DNA from: Chitinophagaceae bacterium
GTDB lineage: Bacteria > Bacteroidota > Bacteroidia > Chitinophagales > Chitinophagaceae
Assembly (NCBI GenBank): GCA_947489175.1
Contig: CANLED010000090.1
Location: 1 to 7,690, forward strand
Reading direction: 5' to 3'
DNA: 7,690 nucleotides
The translations under genes and the position numbers were made by a program. The notes beneath the pieces were generated by a model. That model made no database searches, had not been told where the DNA came from, and was given only the letters and a program-made list of their open reading frames with translations. Below, piece after piece: positions 6,654 through 7,690 of this stretch (its first letter is position 1; every line of letters begins with the position of its first letter).

Positions 6654-7640
6654 TTAACCTTTTAAAATGGCGTCAATCTCTGTTAACTCTTCTTTAGAAA
6701 AAGTAATGTTATTGAGCGCATTGAAGGCATCTTGCACGTGCGAAACTTTACTTGCACCAATCAAAACCGAAGTAATTCTATCATCCCTTAATAACCAAGC
6801 AACGGCCATTTCAGCAAGTTTTTGTCCGCGCTTTGCTGCAAAATCATTCAGCTTGCTAATTATATTTACTTTTTCTGCAGATATTTGTTCCGGTGACAAT
6901 GATGGATGTCTTGAGGCCCTTGAATTTGCTGGAATTCCATGTAGATATTTATCTGTCAACAAACCCTGTGCCAAGGGTGAGAATGCTATGCATCCTACTT
7001 TATTTTGTTCCAAAACATCCAACAAACCTTCTTCAGGGGTTCTTACAAACATTGAATATTTAGGTTGATGGATAATGCAAGGAGTTCCGAGTTGTGTTAG
7101 AATATCAAATGCTTGTTGTGCCAAATCTGGAGGATAGTTAGATAAACCAACATACAAAGCCTTGCCTTGTCTAACGATCAAATCCAATGCTGTCATAGTT
7201 TCCAGCAAAGGTGTATTGGGGTCTGGACGGTGATGATAGAAAATATCAACATATTCTAAACCCATTCTTTTTAAGCTTTGATTCAAGCTAGCAACCAAAT
7301 ATTTTTTGCTGCCCCAATCACCATAAGGACCGTCCCACATGGTGAAACCAGCTTTTGTTGAAATTATTATTTCATCACGGTAATTGACAAAACCATCGCG
7401 TAAGATTGCACCAAAATTGGTTTCTGCACTACCCGCTGGCGGACCGTAATTGTTGGCTAAATCGAAATGAGTGATGCCCAAATCAAAAGCTGTATAAAGA
7501 ACATTTTCAAAGTTTGAACGCAAATCAACATGTCCAAAATTATGCCAGAGTCCAAGCGATATTGGAGGGAGCATCAATCCGCTGTTTCCACAACGACGGT
7601 AGGTTAGGTTTTGATAACGATTCTGATTGGGCGTGTACAT
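6654..7640 (-). CDS. yghZ: Aldo/keto reductase, YghZ-type (L-glyceraldehyde 3-phosphate reductase)
   Basis: A 328-residue NADPH-dependent cytoplasmic reductase of the AKR14 type. Compared from memory with E. coli YghZ, several stretches look nearly identical: ISLGLWHNFGHV, AFDLGITHFDLANNYGPP, IISTKAG, QSLKRMGLEYVDIFY, CIAFSPLAQGLLT and TSVLIGAS. The catalytic tetrad is complete: Asp60 and Tyr65 (DLANNYG), Lys96 (STKAG) and His137 (YHHRPD). YghZ reduces L-glyceraldehyde 3-phosphate, methylglyoxal and other aldehydes, so detoxification of reactive aldehydes is the best guess; the actual substrate here is unproven. The C-terminus stops at EIDAILKG and lacks the short tail of the E. coli protein, making it about 18 residues shorter. 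It leads a minus-strand operon with the PhzF gene. Its 50-bp upstream region inside the window is very AT-rich with no clear TAnnTTTG element; the promoter may be weak or lie beyond the edge. Confidence 0.93.
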   Translation of the reverse strand: MYTPNQNRYQNLTYRRCGNSGLMLPPISLGLWHNFGHVDLRSNFENVLYTAFDLGITHFDLANNYGPPAGSAETNFGAILRDGFVNYRDEIIISTKAGFTMWDGPYGDWGSKKYLVASLNQSLKRMGLEYVDIFYHHRPDPNTPLLETMTALDLIVRQGKALYVGLSNYPPDLAQQAFDILTQLGTPCIIHQPKYSMFVRTPEEGLLDVLEQNKVGCIAFSPLAQGLLTDKYLHGIPANSRASRHPSLSPEQISAEKVNIISKLNDFAAKRGQKLAEMAVAWLLRDDRITSVLIGASKVSHVQDAFNALNNITFSKEELTEIDAILKG

Positions 7641-7690
7641 TATATTTATTTTTATATAGATTGAAAATTACTGAATTATTTCTCAAACCA

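Noticed and set aside
6667..7068. 133-codon plus-strand open frame opposite the aldo/keto reductase gene
   Set aside because: It is antisense to a strongly conserved reductase; its composition is that of a reverse-frame shadow.

Overview
The window is an AT-rich chromosomal segment of a Bacteroidota (Bacteroidetes) bacterium, probably from the Chitinophagales/Sphingobacteriales side of the phylum; that finer placement is only inferred. Support for the phylum: an exact TTTG-N19-TAnnTTTG promoter in front of the tRNA, a Bacteroidetes-type beta-barrel porin, a tRNA without an encoded CCA, signal peptides ending ..AQ/..GQ, and almost no Shine-Dalgarno sequences. There is no mobile element, phage or CRISPR signal.

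Layout. Bases 1-407 hold the 3' part of an Amt ammonium transporter gene (+). An 84-bp gap contains a nested hairpin ending in a T-run, followed by a BBP2/OmpL-like outer-membrane porin (+, 492-1562). A bidirectional terminator (1592-1613 plus flanking A/T runs) separates this block from the convergent minus-strand operon era - secreted protein of unknown function - der, transcribed from 4589 down to 1620 with gaps of 7 and 5 bp. Divergent to era is an initiator tRNA-fMet gene (+, 4658-4729), with the promoter described above and its own terminator. Further right lie three more minus-strand genes: an aldo/keto reductase of the YghZ (L-glyceraldehyde 3-phosphate reductase) type at 7640-6654, a PhzF-family isomerase/epimerase 9 bp behind it, and after 51 bp a proline-rich lipoprotein with a probable concanavalin-like / polysaccharide-lyase-like domain (5807-4785).

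How the genes work together. Amt plus an outer-membrane porin could form a two-membrane nitrogen uptake unit (inference). Era and Der are GTPases of 30S and 50S ribosome assembly; together with the divergent initiator tRNA they make a translation-centred cluster whose two promoters sit back to back in 68 bp. The secreted protein between era and der does not obviously fit that theme. AKR and PhzF look like a small metabolic operon of unknown substrate. Most of the window is ordinary housekeeping DNA. The observations most worth a second look are the structured amt-porin intergenic RNA, the compact era/tRNA-fMet promoter region with very short predicted 5' leaders, and the conserved-looking but uncharacterised gene inside the era-der operon.
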